A DNA stretch of 64,000 nucleotides from Coleofasciculus sp. FACHB-T130 (GTDB taxonomy: Bacteria; Cyanobacteriota; Cyanobacteriia; Cyanobacteriales; FACHB-T130). A model generated the notes under the pieces. The model saw nothing but the letters and a program-made list of their open reading frames with translations, was not told the origin of the DNA and ran no database searches. Both the position numbers and the translations under genes were made by a program. The stretch spans positions 124,001 to 188,000 of the forward strand of contig NZ_JACJOG010000046.1 in assembly GCF_014695375.1 (NCBI RefSeq), read 5' to 3'. Of the stretch, positions 28,309-38,163 are shown piece after piece (within the stretch, counting starts at the first letter, position 1; every line of letters starts with the position of its first letter).

Positions 28309-29025
28309 TTACAAAGATGTCATGATCTGAATCAGCTCAGTAGATAAATCCACTTGACATTTCTGCTGCTTCCTAAACAAAACACCTGCTAAAAGATAGA
28401 TGTTCGCTGAGTAAAAAGCCATTTTCTTTTCTCGCAACTCTCTAATTGTGTTTTTAACCTTTGGCTCACAACTGTAATAACCAAAGTTTAGAGGGGAGAC
28501 GATAAAATTAGCAATCGAGTAGCCTTGCATGATTGCATAATTAATAAAGCCCTCCGGATTAGAATAACTAGAGAGCATTAGTAAGACGTTTTCATAATCT
28601 AAAGATAAAAGCCGTTTGGCAATTTTAGACCCATCTGTACCCCCATGTAACAGGGGTTGATAAATATTCTCATCTGGCGCTGGAAGGTATGGTGGATTTG
28701 AAATCAGATAATCGGCCTTGGGAAGAGATGCCTCAAAGAAAGAAGTATTGTGGATGATATATTGGGCGCTAAGTTCGTATTCCTGAATATTTGATTTAGC
28801 AGTTTTCCAGGCTAAGTCATTGAGTTCAAAGCCATGTATAATTCCATCAAATCTGGTTCTCATTAAGGAGTTAATGACTGGGGTTCCATCTCCTGAACCA
28901 AATTCGATAATAGTTTTACCATGAGCGCCCTCATTTAAAACTAAACTTTCTAAACATTGAGAATAAAAATTAGATTCTTCTGGGCAATAGAATACATCTT
29001 TTACTGGCCTGGATGAAATTAGCAT
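28309..29025 (-). CDS. SAM-dependent methyltransferase, PrmC/HemK-like
   Basis: The 238-residue product has the Rossmann methyltransferase motifs: EFGSGDGTPV (SAM-binding motif I, about 42-51), FELNDLAW (motif II) and SNPPYLP (motif IV, NPPY). NPPY marks enzymes that methylate amide or amino nitrogens, such as PrmC or DNA/RNA adenine methylases. The N-terminal substrate domain of PrmC is absent, so the target is unknown. Codon use is more A/T-rich than in the neighbours, which hints at a different history. Confidence 0.78.
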   Translation of the reverse strand: MLISSRPVKDVFYCPEESNFYSQCLESLVLNEGAHGKTIIEFGSGDGTPVINSLMRTRFDGIIHGFELNDLAWKTAKSNIQEYELSAQYIIHNTSFFEASLPKADYLISNPPYLPAPDENIYQPLLHGGTDGSKIAKRLLSLDYENVLLMLSSYSNPEGFINYAIMQGYSIANFIVSPLNFGYYSCEPKVKNTIRELREKKMAFYSANIYLLAGVLFRKQQKCQVDLSTELIQIMTSL

Positions 29026-29494
29026 AGTTTTCTCGGTGATAACTATAACAAAGCTAATTCATCCTCTATGCTTTTGTGATCTATCAAGAGAATTATACCC
29101 AAAGGCATTGACAAGCATTTACATTTATTTATAATTTTCTAAGGTGTTTTTACAGACTTTTAAAAAACACTGTTTTTCTGAACAAAAAACAACAAATGGC
29201 TAATTGCTTTTCAACACTTAGCAATTAACCATGAGTCATCATTAAGTAATAAATGGAGCTATAAAAAGTTAAGCAACTACTGCCAGTTGGTTAAGATCGC
29301 CATTCAATCCACAGGTATAAACTAATCTTTGATGAGTACCTGGAGTTTGGCTAGCAAGCTACAAAATATCTTTGTTAACAAAACCTGGGATGATATCTGT
29401 GTGAGCGCACATCCATCAGAAGCCAGCATTGCCTAACGTTGTTACTACAAGCATCAAACCAAAGGCGAGGCAATACTGACGACATGAAGCTGTT
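29026..29494. other. Intergenic region, no gene seen
   Basis: A 469-base A/T-rich stretch. It holds a hairpin GGCTAATTGCT/AGCAATTAACC (29198-29230, 10 of 11 paired) and stop codons in all frames at short spacing. A promoter for the methyltransferase should be near its left edge, but I cannot define it. Confidence 0.45.
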
Positions 29495-29851
29495 TCAGGG
29501 GTGGTTGATAGCGCTAGAAGCATTAGGGTAGCGTTTGCGGAGGACAACTGTATTGTAGTTGTAGGCGATCGCTAGAATATTCATGACCAGGCAGGTGCTT
29601 CCCAAACATAGCAGGATATAGGTGGGAGGCAGCACTACCCCAACCTGGAACCAAGTAAAGACGTGTAGCACCATCACCAGAGCAAAGACGGTTGCCACTC
29701 CAGCACTCCGCCACACCTGAACTTGAGGGCGACAGAGTGCAGCCAGAATCATTGTCCAGATGGTAGCACCCAAGTTGGCTGGAACCAGAAACGCGCAAAT
29801 GGCGATACAGTGGGCGCGTGAAAACTCAGAGAGGGAATTAAAGTCCAACAT
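29495..29851 (-). CDS. Small membrane protein of unknown function
   Basis: No family recognised. The 118-residue product has three likely membrane helices (about 13-40, HCIAICAFLVPANLGATIWT; about 48-68, SAGVATVFALVMVLHVFTWF; about 72-97, PPTYILLCLGSTCLVMNILA) and a short hydrophilic tail with RKRYPNASS. It looks like a typical conserved cyanobacterial integral membrane protein. It stands alone between two intergenic regions. Confidence 0.65.
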   Translation of the reverse strand: MLDFNSLSEFSRAHCIAICAFLVPANLGATIWTMILAALCRPQVQVWRSAGVATVFALVMVLHVFTWFQVGVVLPPTYILLCLGSTCLVMNILAIAYNYNTVVLRKRYPNASSAINHP

Positions 29852-29986
29852 CTGTTCATTATATCGAATGGCAAGATTTTACAAGACTTTTTGCGATCGC
29901 CTGTAAGCACTCACGGCTGTTGATCACATTTATTCACATACGACTGCGATCGCTTTCCCACAAAAACGGCACGACCTTGTCTAAAA

Positions 29987-30574
29987 CTACATAATTTGTT
30001 TTAAATCTAATATAAATCCAGGAAACACATCTTCTCCTGATAAATTTGCCGGATTTTCTAAAATCTCCACATCCTGACCTTGGCGATAGATTTCTACTCG
30101 CTGGTTTTTCCGGTTAATTAACCAACCCAATCGAGCGCCATTTTCCATATACTCTCTCATTTTCGCTTGTGCGATTTTCACTGAATCGCTAGGAGAAAGT
30201 AACTCAACCACAAAATCAGGACATAGAGGCGCAAATCCCTGTTGTTCTTCAGGGGTTAAAGCATCCCAGCGATCGTGTCTTACCCAAGACGCATCAGGTG
30301 AACGATCTGCACCATTCGGTAGTTTGAAGCCACTCGAAGAGTCGAAGGCAAGCCCTAGATTGCTCTGCCGGCTCCAAGCTTGGAGTTGATACGATAAATC
30401 GATATTACGATTTCCAGTTTCGCTACCTGTAGGGGGCATAATGATTAATTCGCCCGATGCTGTGCGCTCAAATCTTAAATCCGGATTGTTCTGACATAAC
30501 TGGAAAAACTGCTCGTCTGTCAAGTCAATTGTTAATTTGAGGGTAGAAGGTAAAGTAATTGTTGCTGTGTTCAT
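29987..30574 (-). CDS. Uma2 family endonuclease (DUF820)
   Basis: The 195-residue product is a Uma2/DUF820 protein of the PD-(D/E)xK nuclease fold, a family greatly expanded in cyanobacteria. Visible landmarks are the early DLTDEQFFQLC, FERTASGELIIMPPTG, the acidic RSPDASWV (catalytic Asp) and PDFVVELLSPSD (catalytic Glu), and KMREYMENGARLGWLI. Biological targets are unknown. Isolated, with no toxin-antitoxin partner visible. Confidence 0.9.
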   Translation of the reverse strand: MNTATITLPSTLKLTIDLTDEQFFQLCQNNPDLRFERTASGELIIMPPTGSETGNRNIDLSYQLQAWSRQSNLGLAFDSSSGFKLPNGADRSPDASWVRHDRWDALTPEEQQGFAPLCPDFVVELLSPSDSVKIAQAKMREYMENGARLGWLINRKNQRVEIYRQGQDVEILENPANLSGEDVFPGFILDLKQIM

Positions 30575-30971
30575 AAAGTTATTAAAGTATTCACTTGCTT
30601 ATATTTTTTAGTCTATTATCGCTCTGTTATAAAATTTGTTCGCTTCTTCTTGCTTCTGTATTGGCGCTAAATAAATTGTTTTCTTTTTTTCTCATTCTGG
30701 AAAATTCAGTCGTGGACTACCTGCACGAATTCGGAGCTGACTTCTGTAAAAGTCAGCTATCCAGCGATCGCAAAATCTAGGCAAAGGGCGCTACTCCCAT
30801 CCCCATTGTCAACCTTGAGGTCAACCCTGAGACTGATGTAACCCGCCGTGAGTCGATTAAGTTAGTTAATAGAACTTAACATTTGACAACTAAGGCAACG
30901 TTCCTGGATGCAATTGAGCTGCAAAGGTGAATGGTTTGTCGTCGGCAACTTTAATAAAAGGATGAGCAACA
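30575..30971. other. Intergenic region between Uma2 and SDR genes
   Basis: A 397-base divergent spacer. It has a perfect 9-bp hairpin AGCTGACTT/AAGTCAGCT (30735-30758) and a nearby HIP1 site. A 61-codon frame (30595-30780) starting with TTG encodes a hydrophobic peptide but has no ribosome binding site, so I do not call it. Promoters are not identified. Confidence 0.45.
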
Positions 30972-31988
30972 ATGCAATTAAAGCCAATCACAGAGCAAGT
31001 CGTCGCCGTCGTTGGCGCTTCTAGCGGCATCGGGCGCGAGACAGCTTTGCAGTTTGCCCACCGAGGCGCAAAAGTAGTCGTCTCAGCTCGCAGCGAACCA
31101 GGGTTAAAGTCTTTGGTGGATGAGATACAGCAACAAGGCGGTGAAGCAGTCGCAGTCGTTGCTGATGTCACGGATTTCGAGCAAGTAAAAGCGATCGCAG
31201 ATAAAGCTGTGCAGGTATACGGGCGACTCGATACCTGGGTGCATTGCCCCGCCACGGGCGTTTTCGCCACTTTCGACAATACAACACCGGAAGAGTTTAA
31301 GCGGATTATCGATATCAGCCTGATGGGGCAGGTATACGGAGCAATGGCGGCGCTACCTCATCTCAAGCGTGAAGGACGCGGGGCGCTGATCCACATCTCT
31401 TCAATGGAAGGCAGGCGTTCATTACCCCTCCAGAGTGCCTACTCCTCAGCAAAGCACGGGGTTGAGGGCTTTCTAGAATCTCTGCGCGTCGAGCTGCAAC
31501 ATGAGGGAATCCCCATCAGTGTGACGAGTGTGAAGCCATCCGTGATCAACACGCCCTTCTACAACAACGGTCGCACGAAATTAGGCGTCAAGCCGACGGG
31601 AATACCGCCTTACTATGAGCCGAACCTTGTTGCCGATGCGATTCTCTACGTAGCCGAACACCCCACTCGTGACTTTATTGTGGGGGATGTGGGCAAGATG
31701 TTAGACGTGGTTCAGCGCATCTCACCGGGACTGGTGGATCAAATTTTGGTTCTCATCGGCTTCAATTTTCAGAAAACGAACGAGCCAAAGTCTGAAGATG
31801 CGCCAGATAATCTTTACGAGCCGATTCTCAGCCATGACAAAGTAGAAGGAGATTTTGGCAATCTAACGATTCCCTCCTTTACTGACTGGCTGGATAAGAA
31901 TCCGCCGGTTAAATGGGGCGCTGTAGCAGCTGCGGCGTTGGGAGTTGCCGCAGTCGTCAAAGAGTTTTTCCCAGGAAATAATATTTAA
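30972..31988 (+). CDS. SDR family oxidoreductase with a C-terminal hydrophobic extension
   Basis: The 338-residue product has a classical short-chain dehydrogenase domain (about 5-245): cofactor loop VGASSGIGRE, the ADVTDF acid, ISSMEG with the catalytic Ser, and YSSAKHG with Tyr and Lys. NNAG is changed to CPATG. An Arg after the second strand (VVSARSE) suggests NADP(H). The remaining ~90 residues are unlike the enzyme core and end in a hydrophobic helix (WGAVAAAALGVAAVVKEFF), perhaps a membrane tether. Substrate unknown. It stands alone on the plus strand. Confidence 0.88.
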   Translation: MQLKPITEQVVAVVGASSGIGRETALQFAHRGAKVVVSARSEPGLKSLVDEIQQQGGEAVAVVADVTDFEQVKAIADKAVQVYGRLDTWVHCPATGVFATFDNTTPEEFKRIIDISLMGQVYGAMAALPHLKREGRGALIHISSMEGRRSLPLQSAYSSAKHGVEGFLESLRVELQHEGIPISVTSVKPSVINTPFYNNGRTKLGVKPTGIPPYYEPNLVADAILYVAEHPTRDFIVGDVGKMLDVVQRISPGLVDQILVLIGFNFQKTNEPKSEDAPDNLYEPILSHDKVEGDFGNLTIPSFTDWLDKNPPVKWGAVAAAALGVAAVVKEFFPGNNI

Positions 31989-32190
31989 GGCGATCGCATC
32001 AGGGACACTACTCGGTTGAAGCGATCGCATCCAACCTCAGCCGCCTTCTCATCTAAATCTAAAGTTGCGATCGCTCTCATAATTCTTAAAACGAATGGGG
32101 AATTGGAAAGAAGGCAGGCCTAATTTCATTTCCACTTCTCCATTCCCAAACAGCAACAAACTATCAATGACCCGATTCACAAATTAGATG

Positions 32191-32952
32191 TTATGCCTTC
32201 AACCTTCCATCTTCTAGATGCAACACTCGATCGGCAACATCCATAATTCGACTATCGTGTGTCACCATCAGAACCGTGCAACCGCCTTCCTTGGCGAGCT
32301 GACGCAGTAACTCAATCACAGCGTGTCCGGAGTGAGAATCTAAAGCCGCCGTAGGCTCATCTGCCATAATCAACTGAGGATTGCCAGCTAAAGCACGAGC
32401 GATCGCTACCCGTTGTTTTTGTCCCCCAGATAAATCGCGGGGTAAATTTTTCGCCTTATCCGCCAATCCCACCTGTTCTAGCAAAATTTGTGCTTGTTGC
32501 CGTGCCATTCGTCCCCGAATCCCTTTCAGATTCAGCGCTACTTCTATATTCTCAGCCGCAGTCAGCGCCGGAAACAAGTTAAATCCTTGAAAAATAAAGC
32601 CAATATTTTCCAGTCTGAACTTTGCTAACTGGCTCCGAGACATCCTTGTAATCTCTTCCCCCAGCAAGTGTACGCTGCCAGCAGTCGGCGTCAAAATCCC
32701 AGCCAAAATTGAGAGTAAGGTCGTTTTACCCGATCCAGATGGCCCCATCAATAGTTGAATATCGCCCTTGAAGATTTCCAGATTGACTCTTTTAAGGGCT
32801 TGGAAACGCGATCCTCCCGACTGGAATACCATTTCTACTCCGATGCCGATAATGGCTTTTCTGTGAGCCTGAAGCGAACTCATAGAAGGAATAGCATCTA
32901 GATTTCGGACACTGGCAAATTGAGTACGGTTGCTTTGGGAAAGAATCATCAA
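32191..32952 (-). CDS. ABC transporter ATP-binding protein, DevA/MacB-like
   Basis: A 253-residue nucleotide-binding domain with Walker A GPSGSGKTT, signature LSGGQKQR, Walker B LIMADEP and the switch His in VTHD. The Q-loop region (GFIFQGFNLFPALTAAENI) places it in the LolD/MacB/DevA group, which works with FtsX-like permeases to export lipids, peptides or siderophores. The DevC-like permease gene is upstream on the same strand, across a 499-base gap. The first ~30 residues are an extra N-terminal stretch; an internal Met may be the true start. Confidence 0.88.
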   Translation of the reverse strand: MMILSQSNRTQFASVRNLDAIPSMSSLQAHRKAIIGIGVEMVFQSGGSRFQALKRVNLEIFKGDIQLLMGPSGSGKTTLLSILAGILTPTAGSVHLLGEEITRMSRSQLAKFRLENIGFIFQGFNLFPALTAAENIEVALNLKGIRGRMARQQAQILLEQVGLADKAKNLPRDLSGGQKQRVAIARALAGNPQLIMADEPTAALDSHSGHAVIELLRQLAKEGGCTVLMVTHDSRIMDVADRVLHLEDGRLKA

Positions 32953-33451
32953 AATTTCTATTCGTTAGGTCTAAACTACAACGAGTTACTAAATGCAATC
33001 TGTCTTAAGTAACCATACTCCGGACAAAATTTCAACGGAAGCATCGAAGGAAAGAATCAGATGCAGGCTTTAAGAAGAAACCGAACATTAATGCCTCCGG
33101 CTCTAGATAAAGGCTGTTCGACTATTGAATAGCGAGCAGGAATCAATCTATTTTATGGAGATTGACATTAGGGACTAAATAGTAGGTGTGACTTTAGGTA
33201 GTACGAACCCTGCTCCCCTCACCGTTTCAAGTAAGATTGAATTACACTCACCTACTTAAAGTACGCATACTCTCCAAAATAGGTTTGTATAATGTTTTAA
33301 TTTCTAATTGTTCCGCCCTGTTGCCAATATAAAGTTCAACTCACTATCAGTTAGGATAAAACAGACATCTACATTTATTATTGATGGTCATTGAGTATAT
33401 CAGGTTCCTGAAAACCATCGACTATTATCCTAAAGCGGCAAAATTCTAAAA
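32953..33451. other. Gap between DevC-like and DevA-like genes
   Basis: A 499-base spacer inside what is usually a tight operon. I see no open frame of interest, no strong hairpin and no mobile element remnant. It may contain a separate promoter for the ATPase gene. Confidence 0.4.
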
Positions 33452-34705
33452 TCATGCCTTAAAAACAATAGCCGGATCGACACGAGTCACTCTTTGGATA
33501 GCGAAGATAGCTGAACCAACACACATCAGAGTCGTAATCCCAAAGATGGCGATCGCACTTCCAGGCGTGATTAAAATGATGATTCCCTGAGTAGCAAACG
33601 TCCAAGCTCCCAACCCCTGGCAAAGAACCATGCTGGGAATATAGCCCAGAACCGCCATCCAGAGCGCCTGCTCGACAATCACACCGTAAATTTTCCAATC
33701 AGAAGCTCCCATCGCCTTGAGCGTACCATACTCCTTTAAGTGGTCAGATACAGAAGCGTAGAGGATCTGACCTGCGATCGCCATCCCGATAATAATGCCA
33801 ACAACGGCACCCAAGCCCAAAATAAACCCAATTCCCGTGCGCTGCTGCCAGAAAACCCGCGTCTGCGATGCCATTTCAGCCTTCGTATAAGCGCGGGTAT
33901 CTGGTAGTGCTGCTTCTAACTTTTTCTTGAGTTGCTGTAAATCTTGACCGGGCTTTGCCTGCACCAATACATAAGTGATTAAATCAGTAGGAGTTAATTT
34001 CTGGGGTGCAGGAGCAGATAGATTATTCGCAGCGGGTGGGTTATTAAAACTCGCCGACGCACTGGTACACTTTATGTCACCCGATTGGAGCTTGCAGTTT
34101 AAACTCGTCGTTACGCGGGAATTTGCGTAAGCGTTGGCAGTCTCCAACGAGGTGAACAAAAAAGTATTCGATGTAATTGATTGAGTGTCTTGCGTCAGAG
34201 CAACTAACTGTGCCTTAAATGAGCCAACTTCAGCAACATCGCCAATTTGTTTGATGTTCAAAGGACGCAAATTAGATTTATCCAGCATCACCGTGTAAGG
34301 CTGCTTTAAGGCACTCAAACTTCCTTGAATAACTTTCCCTGGACTAAATAATTCTCCGGCTGGATTGAATCCGATGATTCTCATCGGTGAAATCTTGTTC
34401 CGAGAATCTCGCCACAAAGATGCTTGGACAATCAGCGGTTCAGCTTGTTCTACGCCTTCTACCCGTCGAGCCTCAACAACTCGCTGCGCGGGTATGGGTA
34501 GTGTCAGCTCCATGTGAATCATATCCGCTGAGGATACCCAGATATCAGCATTGGAATTGTCGATTAGCAAAGTCGTAGCGCGAGTAAATCCATTGAAAAT
34601 ACCCGTTTGAATAGTGACTAAGCTAACTGCAAACATAATCCCCGCCTGAGCTGCCAGGAAGCGGGGAATATCCTCAAATAGGTTTTTGCGGGCGATTGAT
34701 GCCAT
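33452..34705 (-). CDS. ABC transporter permease, DevC-like (FtsX family)
   Basis: The 417-residue product has the MacB/FtsX layout: one N-terminal membrane helix (about 15-40), a large external domain (about 45-280), and three C-terminal helices (about 292-320, 340-365, 378-402), ending RVTRVDPAIVFKA. The conserved KEYGTLKAMGAS coupling motif for the ATPase is present. DevBCA exporters carry glycolipids in heterocyst-formers and other compounds elsewhere. The DevB-type membrane fusion protein is not in the window, so this half-system may use a DevB encoded elsewhere. Confidence 0.88.
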   Translation of the reverse strand: MASIARKNLFEDIPRFLAAQAGIMFAVSLVTIQTGIFNGFTRATTLLIDNSNADIWVSSADMIHMELTLPIPAQRVVEARRVEGVEQAEPLIVQASLWRDSRNKISPMRIIGFNPAGELFSPGKVIQGSLSALKQPYTVMLDKSNLRPLNIKQIGDVAEVGSFKAQLVALTQDTQSITSNTFLFTSLETANAYANSRVTTSLNCKLQSGDIKCTSASASFNNPPAANNLSAPAPQKLTPTDLITYVLVQAKPGQDLQQLKKKLEAALPDTRAYTKAEMASQTRVFWQQRTGIGFILGLGAVVGIIIGMAIAGQILYASVSDHLKEYGTLKAMGASDWKIYGVIVEQALWMAVLGYIPSMVLCQGLGAWTFATQGIIILITPGSAIAIFGITTLMCVGSAIFAIQRVTRVDPAIVFKA

Positions 34706-35189
34706 GAAAGGAGTTGTTTACTAGCGTGTTTATTATAAAACCGGAAAATTGAAAGACAATTTCCGCAAAACGAGCGAAATAAACTGAAAATTGCGTTACA
34801 GTACCCCAAACCCGATTTCTTAGAACAATCAGATTTGCTAATCCTATTCATTGTGCTTACCGATATATCCGCACTAAGATGGATTTTTTAAATTTATTTT
34901 ACTGTGAAAGGATTAAGCTTGGTTCTGGCTGCGATTTCCCTATAATTACCGACGTGCTGAGAGGAGTTCAATGCGATCTCGTCTTTTCCGTGTCAGAGGA
35001 AATCTCGCCTATCCAGCGTCAAGCCAAGCCTCTGCTATCAAGCAATGCCGCTGCGCTCTCTACCTTTGCCTTTACCAATTTAATACCCGCGAAAGAGTAA
35101 AGAGCGATACTAACTAAGCTACCTTCATAAATAGAAACATCGTAATAAACAGACTACGCTCAACTTAAAATAACATAGGAGAAAAATTC
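34706..35189. other. Intergenic region, possible very small ORF
   Basis: A 484-base divergent spacer. A 48-codon frame at 34971-35117 begins with ATG after GAGGAG and encodes a basic, Cys-containing peptide (MRSRLFRVRG...), but it resembles nothing known, so I leave it uncalled. Promoters for the devC-like gene (left) and the 99-aa gene (right) must be here but are not clear. Confidence 0.4.
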
Positions 35190-35489
35190 ATGAGCGACGA
35201 ACAAAATCCAGTATTGCCAGAAGATCCCAGCGAAGCAGAACCGGGAAGAGGGGCACCAGGAAACAACCACATTGGAGTTCAATTATCGCAATCAGTATTG
35301 GGCGTGAATGCAGCAGATGCGGTGATTCCATCTAATGTGGACAAAGAGCTGAATAAACACCAAGTTGAAGCAGCTAGAGAACAAGAAGAAGGAACTGGTT
35401 TAGATACGACCGAGGGTTACATCCTGGATGAAGCGGGGCAGCTAAACAATTTTGCGATTGAGCCTCCAATGTATGTAGAAGAGAAATAA
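35190..35489 (+). CDS. Small acidic conserved cyanobacterial protein of unknown function
   Basis: No named family. The 99-residue product, MSDEQNPVLPEDPSEAEPG..., is very acidic and probably largely disordered, with a conserved-looking core (GAPGNNHIGVQLSQSVLGVN, then DKELNKHQVEAAR) and an acidic end (AIEPPMYVEEK). A strong AGGAG precedes the ATG at good spacing, which supports it being real. I recall similar short proteins in other cyanobacteria, but cannot give a role. Confidence 0.7.
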   Translation: MSDEQNPVLPEDPSEAEPGRGAPGNNHIGVQLSQSVLGVNAADAVIPSNVDKELNKHQVEAAREQEEGTGLDTTEGYILDEAGQLNNFAIEPPMYVEEK

Positions 35490-35625
35490 TATACGACCTT
35501 TGCTGGGAGCGCCAATCATCAGCCTCCCGGCATATTCATGTATTTAAAAACAAAAATTTAATAACTTTGCCTGAAATCCTAGCGTCTCAACTGTAGGTAA
35601 CAAAAAGACGTTATCGGCATTAGTT

Positions 35626-36558
35626 ATGAAAAAAATATACTTTTTGATTATGGGGGCAGTTGCGATTTCGGCAATTACTGGTGCCACTCTAGCAACAGCC
35701 GGTCGCCAAACTGGGGAACAGAACCAACAAAGCATAGAAACAAATATACCGCAATCAACTTCGCTCCCAGAACCAACTGCGATCGCTTCCACCGTTAAAA
35801 CCAACAACGATGCAGTTGAAGCCACAACGCCACAGATAAAGACTCAAGCGGATGTGGCAATACAGCCAAAGCTGCATAACTTTCCCCATCAACGCATCGT
35901 TCTGGTAGATGAAGTAAACCCAGAAAGTGACTTCGCTCAATTTCGGCAACAGTTGCGGGAAGCAGTGCGATCGCGCGATGCTGAGTTTCTGCAATCCATT
36001 TTGCCCCCCAACCAAATTGGCATTGGTCACGGCATCAGCACCCTCCCCGATTTGAAGCTAGAAAATCACAATGCCCCAATCTGGGGATGGCTAGAAAAAG
36101 CCCTAGCTGCCGGTTGTTTTCAAACCACTAACCAGGGGCAACCGGACGTTGACCCCCAATCTCCAGGTTGGATTTGTAACACCGTACCGCGCGATTTTGC
36201 TCGACAGTATCCCGCACCAAATTCTGCCGATGGCGTTTCCTACGAATTAAGCCGCGTCATCGTTGTAGGTGAAAATGTGAACGTGCGATCGCAACCCAGC
36301 GTAGAGAGTCCAGTAGTCGGCTTACTCTCAAACGAAGTCGTCAAAGTCAATCGTCAAATCGAAGAACAACGCGCCAGAGAACGGGCGCAACGAGGCGAAG
36401 ATTACAGTTCCATCAACGGGTGGACTGCGGTAATTTTGCCAAATGGAAAACCGGGCTACATTTCCAATCGCTTTGCTTATTCTCCCCTTGAATATCAAGC
36501 CGTCTTTGGCACAGTGAAGGGGCAATGGCGTCTGCTTTATATGCCCGGTGGAGAGTAA
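35626..36558 (+). CDS. Secreted SH3b-domain protein
   Basis: The 310-residue product starts with a signal peptide (MKKIYFLIMGAVAISAITGA), so it is exported. A Ser/Thr/Gln-rich linker follows, then a middle region (about 95-195) with HQRIVLVDEVN and GIGHGISTLPDL. A bacterial SH3 domain covers about 205-290 (VVGENVNVRSQPSVESPVVGLLSNE...GKPGYISNRFAYSP). SH3b domains usually bind peptidoglycan or act as adaptors. The function of the middle region is unknown. A cell-wall role is likely. Confidence 0.78.
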   Translation: MKKIYFLIMGAVAISAITGATLATAGRQTGEQNQQSIETNIPQSTSLPEPTAIASTVKTNNDAVEATTPQIKTQADVAIQPKLHNFPHQRIVLVDEVNPESDFAQFRQQLREAVRSRDAEFLQSILPPNQIGIGHGISTLPDLKLENHNAPIWGWLEKALAAGCFQTTNQGQPDVDPQSPGWICNTVPRDFARQYPAPNSADGVSYELSRVIVVGENVNVRSQPSVESPVVGLLSNEVVKVNRQIEEQRARERAQRGEDYSSINGWTAVILPNGKPGYISNRFAYSPLEYQAVFGTVKGQWRLLYMPGGE

Positions 36559-36773
36559 ATCAAAGTAAAAGTATCGCTATTTCGGGGAAAATTAGACAGG
36601 CGATCGGGAATTAAAAGCAAGTTTCCTACAGACTAAAGCTTGAAGCCAGGTAAATGAAGTTCGCAAAGGTGACTTCACGAAAACTATCTCTGTATTTTCG
36701 AGCTAGCCAAGCAAAGATTCTGTTACCTTGTCAAAATTCTCCAGCCTGATGAATACCTTTGAGAGTAACGTCC

Positions 36774-36992
36774 ATGCCAGTAGACTTAATCATTCTAATT
36801 GCCGCACTCATCGTATCCTGGTTAGTCTTCACCTTACTCATTAAGGTAGTGAAAGCCAGCATCGGCACAGCCATTTTAATTGCGGCAGTTGTTCTCGTTT
36901 TACAACTCTTCTTTGGCATTGGCCCCCAAGACCTTTGGCAGCAGATAACCCAACTTCCCCAAACTATTTTGCGAATGGTTACGGGCAATTAA
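36774..36992 (+). CDS. Small two-helix membrane protein
   Basis: From the ATG at 36774 the product is 72 residues, almost all hydrophobic: MPVDLIILIAALIVSWLVFT, then a short KVVKAS loop, a second helix (GTAILIAAVVLVLQLFFGI) and an amphipathic end (DLWQQITQLPQTILRMV). A TTG five codons upstream is less likely. No family recognised; it resembles small integral membrane proteins seen across cyanobacteria. Confidence 0.65.
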   Translation: MPVDLIILIAALIVSWLVFTLLIKVVKASIGTAILIAAVVLVLQLFFGIGPQDLWQQITQLPQTILRMVTGN

Positions 36993-37114
36993 TTAAATTA
37001 GCAAAAGTCCATAGTGTAGGGAAGTTTATCAATATGCTTAGCTAATCACCAATATTTTGTCAAACCCGTCCCTACAAATTCAGTTGTTTTTTCGGTTGCA
37101 CTGACAATTACCTA

Positions 37115-37876
37115 TTAAGCCATAATCATCTTGGCAACCTTTTCCATCACCTTACTCAAGGGATGATCTGGAAACCGCAGGCAAAAGAGATCGCTGCTTG
37201 CCATTTGAATCATCTCTTCTGAAAGCGGCAAAATTCCAGCCACCGGAGCATTGTAGGTTTTTTCTACCTGTTGCTTCAAGGCATCAAAATCCAAAACGGG
37301 TAGCGCCTTATTTACTAGCAGCAACATCTTAGGCACCTGTAATTTCCGAGCCACCTCCACCGTCACAGCAGTCCCCTGAAAGTCCTGGCGGTCTGGACGC
37401 AAAATTAGCACCAAAATATCAGAGATAGTAATAGAAAGTAGAGTTTCTTCGTTAAGACCTGGGTGGGTGTCAATAAATAAGTAATCCAGATTTAAGGTTT
37501 CCATTATCTCTTGGAAACCGTCATTGAGGAGACCAAAATCAAATCCCTCGCGCAGAACCTTAGTAATATCCCCTGCTTTGATACTAGAAGGAATCAGATG
37601 AATGCTGCCGCCTTTAACGCCAGTTTTTCTTAAAACTGAGGTGACATCATAAGCAGCTTCTTCAATTAAACAGCGACCCCACAGGTAGTCATTGAGAGAG
37701 TGTTCCATCTTCTGCTCATCGAAACCGAAAAGCACGTGAATTCCTGGCGATTGAATATCGGTATCAACGATACCAACGCGATACCCAAAGCGAGCCACTA
37801 AAGCTGCCAGATTCGCCGTCGAATTTGATTTGCCGGTGCCACCCCGGAATGAGTGGATGGACACAATTTTTGACAT
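37115..37876 (-). CDS. MinD/ParA-like P-loop ATPase
   Basis: The 253-residue product has the deviant Walker A SFRGGTGKSN, where the signature Lys of KGGxGKT is Arg, then DTDIQSPG (switch I), LFIDTHPGL (Walker B) and LVNKALP. Such ATPases dimerise on ATP and often act on membranes or DNA. There is no obvious C-terminal amphipathic membrane-targeting helix as in MinD. It is the last gene of a minus-strand set CHASE2 receptor, wHTH protein, MinD-like, so it probably acts downstream of that receptor. Confidence 0.88.
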   Translation of the reverse strand: MSKIVSIHSFRGGTGKSNSTANLAALVARFGYRVGIVDTDIQSPGIHVLFGFDEQKMEHSLNDYLWGRCLIEEAAYDVTSVLRKTGVKGGSIHLIPSSIKAGDITKVLREGFDFGLLNDGFQEIMETLNLDYLFIDTHPGLNEETLLSITISDILVLILRPDRQDFQGTAVTVEVARKLQVPKMLLLVNKALPVLDFDALKQQVEKTYNAPVAGILPLSEEMIQMASSDLFCLRFPDHPLSKVMEKVAKMIMA

Positions 37877-38163
37877 GGTTTACCTCAATATGTGAGAGGA
37901 TTCTTCATCCTTAATAGAAAACAATCGAGAAAGCCCACTCAAGGGCGGGGGGAATGAACCGTGCGGCTTATACGCTATACCATTTTGTCTTTTGGTTGCA
38001 ACATATAGATTCTCAGATGCCCTTTTTTCAAGCGTTAGGGAGGGGCTGGAAGAAGGGTTAATCTAGCGCCTCATAACCCAAATAGGATTACAACCTTATC
38101 AAGGTAATAGAAACTTGCGTTTAGGCTAATTCCCACAGCTTGATAGACGCTTATTTCGTTTAC

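Noticed and set aside
30595-30780. 61-codon hydrophobic ORF
   Set aside because: TTG start, no ribosome binding site, runs through a hairpin; likely intergenic.
34879-35100. 73-codon ORF
   Set aside because: Overlaps the 48-codon frame in another phase, no ribosome binding site, no recognisable pattern.
34971-35117. 48-codon ORF with GAGGAG before its ATG
   Set aside because: Plausible ribosome binding site but no resemblance or conserved pattern visible; noted in the intergenic entry only.
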